A stretch of DNA of 51,221 bases from Bacteroidetes/Chlorobi group bacterium MS-B_bin-24. GTDB lineage: Bacteria; Bacteroidota; Ignavibacteria; Kapaibacteriales; UBA2268. This document shows, piece after piece, positions 17,817 to 26,272 of this stretch. The notes under the pieces were generated by a model that worked only from the letters and a program-made list of their open reading frames with translations, had not been told where the DNA came from and did not search any database. The first letter of the stretch is position 1. Each line of letters begins with the position of its first letter. Location of the stretch: assembly GCA_003731685.1 (NCBI GenBank), contig RCNO01000016.1, forward strand, positions 1 through 51,221, read 5' to 3'. Both the position numbers and the translations under genes were made by a program.

Positions 17817-18424
17817 AAGATTTTTCCCATCCACCAAAGGAAAATTGAGACTGATTCAGGATGGATTAGGATTGTAAAAACCAAGCCCCAGACCGCTCCC
17901 CAAAAGTGAGCTTCGTGGTTTATTGTAGTCTCCCTTTTCGATGCATAAATGCAGTAAATCAGATAGAGCAGTGTAAAGATGGGCGCTGGGATGCCAAATG
18001 GAATAAAAAAGAAATAAATCCTCGACATTGGGTAGAGAAAGATAAAAGAAAAAACGACACCTGAAATTGCCCCAGAGGCTCCGAGCGAAAAATATAATGG
18101 ATTGTTTCGATATTTTATGAGGGAAGGGATAGATGAAACCGCGCCAGCAGTTAAAAATAATACTGCAAAAGCAAAACTTCCAATTGTTGTTTCAAGTTGT
18201 GGTGAAAAGAAATAGAAAGTCAAAAGATTGAAAATCAAATGGGTAAAATCGTAATGGACAAAGATATTTGTTAGAACTTGGTAATACTTTTTTCTATGAA
18301 AAACCGAGAAAGGATTCAAAGCAAGCAGACTTTTCAAATCACCTGCTTTGAATAAAGCAAGCAAAGATGTTCCCGCTATCAAAATAAAAAGTATAAGCGT
18401 GATAGGGGTTTCTTTAAAGCTCAT
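17813..18424 (-). CDS. Rhomboid-family intramembrane serine protease
   Basis: A 203-residue polytopic membrane protein with about six hydrophobic segments. Family features are YYQVLTNIFVHYDFTHLIFN (H62 and N66, helix-2 motif), GASGAISGVVF with the likely nucleophile S118, and INHEAHFWGAVWGLVF with the partner histidine H173. This is the Ser-His dyad of rhomboids, so an active enzyme is likely; substrates are unknown. It sits 14 nt downstream of the glutamine synthetase gene on the minus strand, probably on one transcript. Confidence 0.9.
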   Translation of the reverse strand: MSFKETPITLILFILIAGTSLLALFKAGDLKSLLALNPFSVFHRKKYYQVLTNIFVHYDFTHLIFNLLTFYFFSPQLETTIGSFAFAVLFLTAGAVSSIPSLIKYRNNPLYFSLGASGAISGVVFSFIFLYPMSRIYFFFIPFGIPAPIFTLLYLIYCIYASKRETTINHEAHFWGAVWGLVFTILIHPESVSIFLWWMGKIF

Positions 18425-18438
18425 TTATTTTTGTACGA

Positions 18439-19989
18439 TTAACAACGGTGTAAATTTCTATGCATAATTCTGCGCGATTCAATCAATCTTTCTTCTTCGG
18501 GCAAAGAGATAAGTCTTTGGTTCAAGTCCTTATCGTTTTCGGCAAGCAGTAGTTTTGCATAATAGTCGATAACTTCTTTGGGGAAAATGCCTTCGCGTTC
18601 GTAGTGGTGCCGTTTCTGAAGAAGTTTTTCAGCCGACTCGACGCAGCTTCGTCCAAGAATTTCGAGTTCTTTGTTTTCTAAACTCTTTGGGTCTTCGGTG
18701 ACGTTGTATTTTTTGGCAATTTCTAACGAGCGTTGGCTATTGGTCAAACCCCACTGAACAGCCAAGATTAGCCCGGCAAGCAAAAGATGAACAAGAGCAC
18801 TACCGTCTGGGCTTCGGAATTCGACTGTTTGGCGAGTGTCGTGGTATTCGAAAAGTTCCTTTTGCTGTGGGTTGATTTTCGAAGCTAGATTGTTTGCTTT
18901 GCTCCAAGCCAAAGGAACTCTAATCAACGAATTTCGGTTTGAGTGGCTCCAGCAAACTTTTGTTGGGGCTTCTTGCCCGGGAACCAAACGGAGATATGAT
19001 GCTGTAACTGTATTGCCAAAAGCGGTTAGGCTCGGAGCGTAATGGCATAAGCCACCGATTAGCATTAATGCTTCGGTGGATAGTTCTCCGGAGTTGTCGA
19101 CCATTATGTTTTTGTTGTCTTTTGTTAATGCAAGATGGAAATGTAAGCCATTACCAGCATGACCCGGGTCGATTTTAGGGAAAAACGAGGCAAAGCAATT
19201 GTTCTGGTATGCCACATTCCTAATTATCCAAGTCGACAGGGCAAGATAATTTGCAAGGTCTTCGATGTCGGTTAAAAAGAATTCAACTTCGAGTTGTTCC
19301 GCAGTTTTTCCATTTAACTCGGGGATTTCACTTTGAAGATTTTCTATGTAGCCAACTTCATTGTGGCAATATTTCACCGAGCCCGTAATTTGGGCAATCA
19401 AAGAAGCAATTTCGTTTAAAACAAGTGTAGTTTTGGCAAAAGGAGGGCTTGCATGGTAGCCTTGCTGTTTGGAAAGCATAAACATTTTTCGTGGTTGGTC
19501 AAAAATGAGATAAAATTCCAATTCACCCAAAGCTTTCAGGTCGTAGCCAGTAGATTTTAATAACAACTGATGAGCTTTGCTCAAAATCGTATCGGGAGTG
19601 AATTCAGCTGGATTACCATTGCTGTCGAAAAAGCGACAAACGAAGCCCAAGCTCTTTTTGTCGAATGGATTTACAAATGCAGTTTTGTACAACGGAACCA
19701 CATAAAGGTCAGATTTGCCAGTGCTTACAATACCTTTAAAAAGAGAGGAGCCATCGACACGTTCGCCGTCGGCAAGAATTGACTCCACTTGGTAAATGCT
19801 TTGAATTGGAATTTGCATCTGACGGAGCCTTCCGTCGATTGCAACATATTGGAAAGTAATTCGCTCAAGTTCCATTTGCTTGATAACTTTGATAATGTCT
19901 GCTCGGGTTAAATCTTCTTTCGGTTTGTTTGTTATAATTTGTATTGGATTATTCAATCCAAAATTATAATTTGAGTTTTGCATAACCAT
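18439..19989 (-). CDS. Glutamine synthetase family protein
   Basis: A 516-residue GS-fold enzyme (glutamate + ammonia + ATP to glutamine, or a related gamma-glutamyl ligation). Visible catalytic blocks are DGSS (80-82), GELEFYLI (E156 and E158), HNEVG (E211), QLEVEFF (E234), GNGLHFHLAL (H283), YLRLVPGQEAP, NRNSLIRVP and TVEFRSPDGS. The metal- and ATP-binding residues of GSI therefore appear retained. About 16 extra residues (GYIENLQSEIPELNGKTAEQ region) lie between the two metal-binding glutamates, and the C-terminal tail lacks the adenylylation-tyrosine motif of enteric GlnA. It could be a GlnA paralogue rather than the main assimilatory enzyme. The start could be either ATG at 19989 or 19983. 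Confidence 0.85.
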   Translation of the reverse strand: MVMQNSNYNFGLNNPIQIITNKPKEDLTRADIIKVIKQMELERITFQYVAIDGRLRQMQIPIQSIYQVESILADGERVDGSSLFKGIVSTGKSDLYVVPLYKTAFVNPFDKKSLGFVCRFFDSNGNPAEFTPDTILSKAHQLLLKSTGYDLKALGELEFYLIFDQPRKMFMLSKQQGYHASPPFAKTTLVLNEIASLIAQITGSVKYCHNEVGYIENLQSEIPELNGKTAEQLEVEFFLTDIEDLANYLALSTWIIRNVAYQNNCFASFFPKIDPGHAGNGLHFHLALTKDNKNIMVDNSGELSTEALMLIGGLCHYAPSLTAFGNTVTASYLRLVPGQEAPTKVCWSHSNRNSLIRVPLAWSKANNLASKINPQQKELFEYHDTRQTVEFRSPDGSALVHLLLAGLILAVQWGLTNSQRSLEIAKKYNVTEDPKSLENKELEILGRSCVESAEKLLQKRHHYEREGIFPKEVIDYYAKLLLAENDKDLNQRLISLPEEERLIESRRIMHRNLHRC

Positions 19990-20056
19990 TTAATTTTTGT
20001 TTTCAATAAAAAATGCAACTTAATTATTTCGATAAAAAGAACATAGCACAAAAGAT

Positions 20057-20431
20057 ATGAATGTATTGGAAATTAGGGAATTATGTTTGAATTTGCCTTA
20101 TGTTCTCGAAGATTTTCCATTCGATGAGGAAACACTTGTTTTCAAAGTGATGGGCAAAATGTTCCTTTTAGTCGATTTGGTTTCGCACCCATTGATGGTT
20201 AGTTTAAAAGCCGACCCAGAAGAAGTTGTAAGACTGCGTGAAAGCTATTCTTTTGTTCTCCCTGCATACCATTTAAACAAAAAGTATTGGATTTCGTTAA
20301 TAATTGATGAATACGCGCCTATTAAACTTGTAAAAAAATTGATAGAAGATTCGTATTTTGAAGTTGTTAAGAAGCTTCCAAAATACAAACAAGAAATGAT
20401 TTACAATGAGATTAAGTATGAACGAAGATAA
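20057..20431 (+). CDS. MmcQ/YjbR family protein
   Basis: A 124-residue protein of the YjbR/MmcQ fold (CyaY-like alpha/beta): LEIRELCLNLPYVLEDFPFDEETLVFKVMGKMFLLV, then SLKADPEEVVRLRESY, VLPAYHLNKKYWISLIID and a C-terminal ELV-type helix (APIKLVKKLIEDSYFEVVKKL). Members are often annotated as DNA-binding, though this is poorly established. The stop codon lies inside the next gene, whose ATG is at 20418, so the two reading frames overlap by 14 nt. It may head the signalling cassette that follows. Confidence 0.88.
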   Translation: MNVLEIRELCLNLPYVLEDFPFDEETLVFKVMGKMFLLVDLVSHPLMVSLKADPEEVVRLRESYSFVLPAYHLNKKYWISLIIDEYAPIKLVKKLIEDSYFEVVKKLPKYKQEMIYNEIKYERR

Positions 20432-21422
20432 AGAATTATTAGCACAAAAGGTCGAGCAATATCTTGGGTGGAGAGTAAATCCTTATCGGATTAAAATCAT
20501 CACCGATACAACTGATTGGATGAAAATAAATCGCGGGGATATCATCAGATTGAATTGCGGGGATTATCTTGTTCGTGGGAATATGCGAGAGCCACGCTTT
20601 GGAATCGACGAGCAGCCGAAGTATTGGGTCTTCAGTGCTGTAGATTTGAATGACGGAAGTGAAAAAATATTGAAAATGGTTTTCCACGAGGAATTCTATG
20701 TGCATATTGGATTTTTGCGTATCCGCTGCTATCGTAATCCGCAAAAAGAAGGAGAGGTGTTGAAATTGGTGCGTGGGGATAATCGGTTTATGCAAGGTTT
20801 TGTGTGTTACGACGAAAAGAACAACGCCGTGCGTATTATTGATTTCATTCGTGGTAAATCCTTCTTTCAATATGTTCCGCTTATCGAAAAGAAAAGCCAT
20901 CTCGATTACTTCAACGAAGATTTGCCTAAGATTCTATGGAAACTGCTGGATTCTTTCAAAGCCATATTGTTTTTGCACGAGATTAAGCTTTGCCACGGGG
21001 ATATACGTAATGACCACATCATAGTCGAATCGGATACCGGGAATTATCGATGGATTGATTTCGATTTGATGCAGGATGTTTCCGATTTTGATTTGTGGAG
21101 TTGTGGCAACATTGTTTCCTATGCCGTCGCAAAAGGATTAAAAACATTTGACCAAGTAATCAAAGGGAATGAATTTCCAATCGAGGTCAAGAAAAGTTTA
21201 GTTGCCGAAGATGGCTCCGCGTTTTATAATTACCGAATTATGAATCTAAAGAAGCTATATCCTTATATTCCAATAAAATTAAATCGAATACTTCTTCATT
21301 TTACGATAAAGCCTGTGGCTTTTTACGGAAGTTTACGGGAATTTATAGAGGATTATGCGGATATGCTCGAGAGTGAATTCCCCAATGGAAAGCCCATTGA
21401 AAGTAAACAGGAGGTGAAATGA
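20418..21422 (+). CDS. Protein-kinase-fold protein with atypical motifs
   Basis: A 334-residue protein (338 if the in-frame ATG at 20406 is used; 20418 has a GAG 7 nt upstream). Kinase features by position: a beta-3-like lysine in EKILKMVF (K86), the catalytic loop LCHGDIRNDHIIVE (HGDIRNDH, 193-200) with its Asp and Asn in the usual spacing, and RWIDFDLM (DFD, 214-216) in place of DFG. DFDLWSCG resembles the helix-F Asp-Trp block. The first 60 residues are not kinase-like. Similar motifs occur in bacterial Ser/Thr kinase-like and small-molecule phosphotransferase folds, so the substrate may be protein or metabolite. It ends with an ATGA overlap onto the histidine kinase. Confidence 0.72.
   Translation: MNEDKELLAQKVEQYLGWRVNPYRIKIITDTTDWMKINRGDIIRLNCGDYLVRGNMREPRFGIDEQPKYWVFSAVDLNDGSEKILKMVFHEEFYVHIGFLRIRCYRNPQKEGEVLKLVRGDNRFMQGFVCYDEKNNAVRIIDFIRGKSFFQYVPLIEKKSHLDYFNEDLPKILWKLLDSFKAILFLHEIKLCHGDIRNDHIIVESDTGNYRWIDFDLMQDVSDFDLWSCGNIVSYAVAKGLKTFDQVIKGNEFPIEVKKSLVAEDGSAFYNYRIMNLKKLYPYIPIKLNRILLHFTIKPVAFYGSLREFIEDYADMLESEFPNGKPIESKQEVK
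21409..21414 (+). promoter_or_regulatory. Strong Shine-Dalgarno site (AGGAGG)
   Basis: A perfect AGGAGG lies 4 nt before the ATG of the Rossmann-PAS kinase, inside the 3' end of the kinase-fold gene. It supports the 21419 start despite the ATGA overlap and shows that this organism uses Shine-Dalgarno initiation at some genes. Confidence 0.7.
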
Positions 21423-23248
21423 AAGGAATTATAATTGGTGGCGGGAAGGGTTGTCTTGCAATTTTGAAGTTGATTCAAGGGAAGCAAATCAAGGAATTGA
21501 ACATCGAAGTTGTTGCTGTTGTGGATATTAACCCCAATGCCGAAGGCGTTCAATATGCACGCGAACTTGGCCTGATGATATTCCAAGATTACCGAAAGGC
21601 TCTTGAAATTCCCGGAGTTGAGCTTGTTATTGAATTAACTGGTAATGATGATTTTGTAAAACAATTGAAAAAAGAATTAAGCCCAGAGATAAAATTAATT
21701 GAACATTCAATTGCACATATCTTTTGGGATTTAATGTTTGCATACGAAGAGCTGGATAATAAAATTCAATCCCTCGAAAAATTGGAAAGAATTATTGAAG
21801 ATGATAATTTTTTCCTTAAATCTATTTTCGACAGCCTACAAGATTTAACGGTTGTAATGGATTTAGACCAAACCATCACGCGTGCAAATCGTGCTTTTTG
21901 CGAGTTTGTGGGCATTGAAGAAGATAAAATTATTGGTCAAAAGTGCTTCGAGGTGCTTAATATTGCCGATATTAACTGCGATAAAAAAGGTTTGCAAGAA
22001 ATAATCGATTATATATGCGAAACGAAGAAGCCTCATATGATGATTCACACCACACCGCCTCCGAACGAAACTTATTGGGAAGTAACCCGTTCGCCGATTT
22101 TCGATTCCAAAGGGAATGTTCGTTTTATTCTTTCTAACTGGCATAGAATTACAGAGCTTGTTTATTTGAAAAGAGAAGTAGAAAGTTTGGAGCAAAAGTT
22201 AAAAAGCTTTATCAATAATGCCCAAGATTGGATAAGTATGAAAAATTTGAATGGACAATATATTCTTGTAAATCCTGTAATTGCGAAGGCATTTAATTTG
22301 AAACCCGAGGATTTTATTGGTAGAACCCCAGAAGAAGTTTTGCCTGCACCCATTGCCAAAACTGTTCGAATGCACGACGCAGAAGTTTTAAGAACTGGGA
22401 AACCACGAATGTATAACGAAACAGTTACAATAAATGGCGAAGAACATCATTTTCGTATGCTAAGATTTCCTTTGACTGACTACAGCGGGAAAATTATTGG
22501 AACCTGTACAATTGGGCGCGATGCAACTAATGAAATACAATTGATGGAAAAGCTTATTCAAAGCGAAAAGCTTGCTGCTTTGGGGAAACTTGCTGCTGGG
22601 GTTGCCCACGAGATTAACAACCCGCTGACGGGAATTCTCTCCTATGCAGAAAGTATTCTTGATGAACTTGAAAGCGATAGTCCATTGCAGGATGACATTA
22701 AAATAATTATTCGCGAGACCCTTCGGTGTAGGGATATTGTTCGTAATCTGCTCGATTTTGCTAAGCAATATACACCGAGGCTTGAAATTGTCGACCCCAA
22801 TCTGATTATTCGTCAAGCACTTGAGTTAGTGCATCGCCTTCCACAGTTTAAGGATATTGAAATTAATGTTTTTTTGGAAGAGAGAATTCCCAAAATTAAA
22901 GCCGATGCCAAACAAATCCAACAAGTAATCCTGAATTTCCTTATAAATGCTGCTGATGCGATGAAGTACAAAGGTAAAATCACTGTTTCGAGTGAATATT
23001 ATCGCCAACAGAAGAAATGTATTATTTCCGTTGAAGACACAGGTCCCGGCATTCCCGAGAATCTGATGGATAAGATTTTCGAACCATTCTTTTCGACAAA
23101 AAGTACCAGTGGATTAGGATTGGCTGTGTCGTGGGGAATCGTCGAGCGGCACCACGGAACAATCGAAGTTGATACTGCACCATCGGGCGGGGCAATTTTT
23201 AAAATTGTTTTGCCTGCATTTTTTGAAAGCGAAGTTCAACAAAATTAA
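21419..23248 (+). CDS. Histidine kinase with N-terminal Rossmann-like nucleotide-binding domain and two PAS domains
   Basis: A 609-residue cytoplasmic sensor kinase; no membrane helix is seen. Residues 1-100 look like a NAD(P)-type Rossmann fold: KGIIIGGGKGCLAILKLI, VVAVVDINPNAEGVQYAREL with an acid at the end of strand 2 (D36), then GVELVIELTGNDDFVKQL, as in dehydrogenase N-domains. A coiled-coil follows (about 105-130), then PAS 1 (about 130-245), PAS 2 (about 260-370), HisKA with GVAHEINNPLTG (H397) and HATPase (INAADAM; VEDTGPGIPE; TSGLGLAVSWGIVERH). It presumably senses a dinucleotide or redox state and phosphorylates the response regulator 11 nt downstream; both points are inferred. Confidence 0.88.
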   Translation: MKGIIIGGGKGCLAILKLIQGKQIKELNIEVVAVVDINPNAEGVQYARELGLMIFQDYRKALEIPGVELVIELTGNDDFVKQLKKELSPEIKLIEHSIAHIFWDLMFAYEELDNKIQSLEKLERIIEDDNFFLKSIFDSLQDLTVVMDLDQTITRANRAFCEFVGIEEDKIIGQKCFEVLNIADINCDKKGLQEIIDYICETKKPHMMIHTTPPPNETYWEVTRSPIFDSKGNVRFILSNWHRITELVYLKREVESLEQKLKSFINNAQDWISMKNLNGQYILVNPVIAKAFNLKPEDFIGRTPEEVLPAPIAKTVRMHDAEVLRTGKPRMYNETVTINGEEHHFRMLRFPLTDYSGKIIGTCTIGRDATNEIQLMEKLIQSEKLAALGKLAAGVAHEINNPLTGILSYAESILDELESDSPLQDDIKIIIRETLRCRDIVRNLLDFAKQYTPRLEIVDPNLIIRQALELVHRLPQFKDIEINVFLEERIPKIKADAKQIQQVILNFLINAADAMKYKGKITVSSEYYRQQKKCIISVEDTGPGIPENLMDKIFEPFFSTKSTSGLGLAVSWGIVERHHGTIEVDTAPSGGAIFKIVLPAFFESEVQQN

Positions 23249-23259
23249 TATTAAATAAA

Positions 23260-24036
23260 ATGGGTAGTGACAAAGTAAAAATTTTGGTTGTCGACGATGA
23301 GCAAATTGTTTTAGACAGCATAAAGAGAATACTTAAAAAGGATGATGATATTGAAATATTCACTGCAATATCCGCTGTCGAAGGGCTCGATTTGCTCAAC
23401 AAATTTCAACCAAATATAATTTTAACAGATTTGATGATGCCCGAAATCGATGGGCTTGAATTTCTTCGCAAAGCCAAAGAAGTGGACGAAAAGATACTTG
23501 TTATTATGATAACAGGTTACGCAACAATTAATACCGCTTTGCAAGCAATGCAGTTTGGTGCGTTCGATTATATTGCTAAGCCATTTACTCGCGAAGAATT
23601 GCGCCGAGTTATCGACAGAGCAAAAAGTATTGTTGTGAGCCAAATCAAAAATGGTATTAAATCGCCTTTGCAAAACGAGATAATAAGCAACATTCAGGGT
23701 GTAGGTCAATACTCTTGGATGATGATGAACGACGAGGGTTTGGTCGTGCTTGGCGTTGAGCGTGCAGTTTTGTTTTCGTTCGGGAAAATACAAACAATTT
23801 ACTTGCCATCGGTTGGAGATGAAATCAGGCAGGGCAGTGTTTACTTCCAAATATTCTCATCCGATTTAAGAACACAATCCATTCTTTCGCCGTTGAGTGG
23901 AACAGTTGTGGAGGTTAACAAAGCTGTATTAGATAACCCAGATGTTGCATTGCAAGACCCTTACGGCGAAGGTTGGTTGATTAAAATAAAACCGTCGAAT
24001 TTTGAAGCCGATATGAAAACTTTGGGTCTTCTATGA
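23260..24036 (+). CDS. Response regulator fused to a GcvH-like domain lacking the lipoyl lysine
   Basis: A 258-residue fusion. The receiver (residues 6-122) has the acidic pocket VVDDEQ (D12, D13), phospho-acceptor D57 in LTDLMMPEIDG, T85 and K108. Residues about 150-250 resemble glycine-cleavage H protein: IYLPSVGDEIRQG, LSPLSGTVVEVNKAVLDNPD and QDPYGEGWLIKIKPSN. In GcvH the lipoylated lysine sits in ESVKA. Here the equivalent stretch is SSDLRTQS (about 200-207), with leucine at the aligned position and no lysine nearby, so lipoylation there looks impossible. There is no DNA-binding output domain; the GcvH-like module is probably a protein-docking output. It lies between the Rossmann kinase and the radical SAM gene. 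Confidence 0.88.
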   Translation: MGSDKVKILVVDDEQIVLDSIKRILKKDDDIEIFTAISAVEGLDLLNKFQPNIILTDLMMPEIDGLEFLRKAKEVDEKILVIMITGYATINTALQAMQFGAFDYIAKPFTREELRRVIDRAKSIVVSQIKNGIKSPLQNEIISNIQGVGQYSWMMMNDEGLVVLGVERAVLFSFGKIQTIYLPSVGDEIRQGSVYFQIFSSDLRTQSILSPLSGTVVEVNKAVLDNPDVALQDPYGEGWLIKIKPSNFEADMKTLGLL

Positions 24037-24045
24037 GAGTTTCCA

Positions 24046-25086
24046 ATGGTCGAGGCTATTCTTTACGATAAGTTGCCCGATTTAGCTGTTCGATGTAATC
24101 TTTGTAATCATTATTGCGAGATTAAAAATGGCTATGGGGGTATCTGTCGTGTTCGATTTAATAAAGGAGGAACGCTGTATTCCTACACTTATGGGAAAAT
24201 TGATGGAGTTGCAATCGACCCGATAGAGAAAAAGCCATTTTATCATTTTAAACCTAAAACCAGAGTACTTTCTTTTGGAACACCGGGGTGTAATTTCAAA
24301 TGTTCGAATTGCCAGAATAGTTATCTTTCGCAATCGATTAAACTTAAGCCCGAGAATTTATTAATGAGTACAACAGTTCCGCCCGAACAAATAGTTAAAA
24401 TCGCAGAAGAATATAATGTCGACGGAATTGCATATACATATTCCGAGCCTACAATTTTTTTTGAATATGCTCGCGATATAATCAACCTTGCCCGCAAGAA
24501 TGAAAAGACCAAAAATCTCTTCCATCTATTTGTCTCGAATGGCTATTTTAGCAAAGAAATGCTTGAGATAGTTGATAATGAAAAATTACTTGAGGCAATA
24601 AACATAGATTTAAAATTTTTTGATGACCAAAAGTATTTGAAAATAACTGGTGGACATCTGAAACCTGTTCTCGATAACATCGAGAAAGTATATTCATTGG
24701 GAATACATATAGAAGTTATCAATTTAGTGATTCCGGGTGAGAATGATACGGATTCGAGCTTCGAAAAAATTTCGAATTTTATTGCTTCAATTTCCAAAGA
24801 TATTCCCTTGCATTTCAGTCGATTTTATCCACAATACAAAATGCTCGACAAACCTCCGACACCGTATTCTACTTTGATTCGGGCTCGGGAAATTGCAAAG
24901 TCTTTTGGTTTGAATTACGTTTATATTGGTAATACCGATATTCCAGATGCAGAGAATACTTACTGTCCTCAATGTAATTTTCTTGTTATTGAACGTCAAA
25001 GATATTTTGCGAAAATCAATTACAAAAAAGAACAAGGCAAAGCGATATGTCCAAATTGTGGAGCACAATTAAACGTAATTATTTGA
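24046..25086 (+). CDS. amrS: AmmeMemoRadiSam-type radical SAM enzyme
   Basis: A 346-residue radical SAM protein related to pyruvate-formate-lyase activases. An N-terminal four-Cys cluster (C17, C20, C24, C34) precedes the [4Fe-4S]/SAM motif GCNFKCSNCQN (C82, C86, C89; CxxxCxxC). Further blocks are GIAYTYSEPTIFFEYA, LEAINIDLKFFD and HFSRFYPQYKMLDKPPTP, typical of AmrS. A C-terminal zinc-ribbon-like pair, CPQC...CPNC, closes the protein. The AmmeMemoRadiSam set is named from co-occurrence of three families; its reaction is unknown to me. The partner AMMECR1 and Memo genes are not within the window. It starts 9 nt after the response regulator gene. Confidence 0.9.
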   Translation: MVEAILYDKLPDLAVRCNLCNHYCEIKNGYGGICRVRFNKGGTLYSYTYGKIDGVAIDPIEKKPFYHFKPKTRVLSFGTPGCNFKCSNCQNSYLSQSIKLKPENLLMSTTVPPEQIVKIAEEYNVDGIAYTYSEPTIFFEYARDIINLARKNEKTKNLFHLFVSNGYFSKEMLEIVDNEKLLEAINIDLKFFDDQKYLKITGGHLKPVLDNIEKVYSLGIHIEVINLVIPGENDTDSSFEKISNFIASISKDIPLHFSRFYPQYKMLDKPPTPYSTLIRAREIAKSFGLNYVYIGNTDIPDAENTYCPQCNFLVIERQRYFAKINYKKEQGKAICPNCGAQLNVII

Positions 25087-26234
25087 GCATTGGCTTGCTT
25101 TTCTTGATGTTATTACTTTCGTCGATGCACCTGCATAGCCAATGGCCTGCAATGAAAACCGATGCCGATAGTTTAGTCCTGCTTGGTGCCGATTACATCT
25201 ACAATATGGAGTTTGACAAAGCCGAGAAATGCTTTAACGAAGTGATAAAAAAATATCCGCAATTGCCAGCTGGGTATTTTCTCAACGCAATGGTAGATTG
25301 GTGGAAAATAGCGGTTTTTCGGGACTCCCGAGAATATGACAATTCTTTTCTCAAAAAAATCCAGAAAGTTTTGGATGTTTGCGACCAGATACTCGATACA
25401 AATGAATTTGAATTAAGTGCATTATTTTTCAAAGGAGGGGCTCTTGGCTACCGTGGTAGGTTCCACGTTGTTCGGGAAAATTGGTTTCGTGCTGCGTCGG
25501 ATGGGCATAGTGCATATCAAATTTTGTTGAAATGTTTGGAAATAGCACCGAATAATTACGACATTATGCTTGGAACTGGAATTTATAATTATTTCGCCGA
25601 GGTCCTACCCGAGCAATATCCTGTTATTAAGCCACTGATGCTTTTTCTACATAAGGGCGATAAAAAGCTGGGAATACTTCAACTGCAAGCTTCGAGCAAA
25701 TATGCTCGATACGCAAGCGTAGAGGCAAAGTTTGTTCTAATGCAAATTTATTACGATTTTGAGAAGGATTTCTACTCTGCTTTGGAGATTGCAAGAGAAC
25801 TCGTTGCAAAATATCCTAATAATCCCGTTTTCCAAAGATACTTGGGCCGTTGTTTGGTTTCGCTCTATATCCTTGATGAATGGTTAGAGCATTGGCAGAG
25901 AATACTTAAATGGTATAGCGAAAAAAAGCCCGGCTACGACCTGCTGACCGCCCGAGAAGCTCTATATTACGTTGGGAGCGCCTTGATGGAAAAAGGCAAA
26001 TACGATGAGGCTTTGAATTATTTTTATAAATGTGATGAACTTTCCCGAAAGTTGGACAAAGATGGACCTTCGCCTTTTATGATTTATCTAAATTTGAAAA
26101 TCGGAAAAATTTTCGATTTACAAGGGAAAAGAAAATATGCTATAATGCAGTATCAGAAAGTGCTTTCGTGGAAAAATTTCCGGGATTCACACGAGCAAGC
26201 TAATAAATATCTTCAAACTCCATATACAAGATAG
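25047..26234 (+). CDS. Secreted TPR-repeat protein
   Basis: A 395-residue protein with a signal-peptide-like start (LSIGLLFLMLLLSSMHLHSQ). Helical repeats follow: LLGADYIYNMEFDKAEKCFNEVIKKYPQLPAGYFLNAM, a DNYDIMLGTGIYNYFAEVLPE block, then EALYYVGSALMEKGKYDEALNYFYKCDEL and a final repeat near the C-terminus. These are tetratricopeptide-like hairpins that mediate protein contacts, here outside the cytoplasm. The first ATG overlaps the radical SAM gene by 40 nt. A later Met (in FLMLLL) would shorten the signal to an implausible length, so the overlap is accepted. It ends the cassette that begins at 20057. Confidence 0.78.
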   Translation: MSKLWSTIKRNYLSIGLLFLMLLLSSMHLHSQWPAMKTDADSLVLLGADYIYNMEFDKAEKCFNEVIKKYPQLPAGYFLNAMVDWWKIAVFRDSREYDNSFLKKIQKVLDVCDQILDTNEFELSALFFKGGALGYRGRFHVVRENWFRAASDGHSAYQILLKCLEIAPNNYDIMLGTGIYNYFAEVLPEQYPVIKPLMLFLHKGDKKLGILQLQASSKYARYASVEAKFVLMQIYYDFEKDFYSALEIARELVAKYPNNPVFQRYLGRCLVSLYILDEWLEHWQRILKWYSEKKPGYDLLTAREALYYVGSALMEKGKYDEALNYFYKCDELSRKLDKDGPSPFMIYLNLKIGKIFDLQGKRKYAIMQYQKVLSWKNFRDSHEQANKYLQTPYTR

Positions 26235-26272
26235 TTTTTTAATTTTGAAATTTATAATTACAATTTTTGGAA

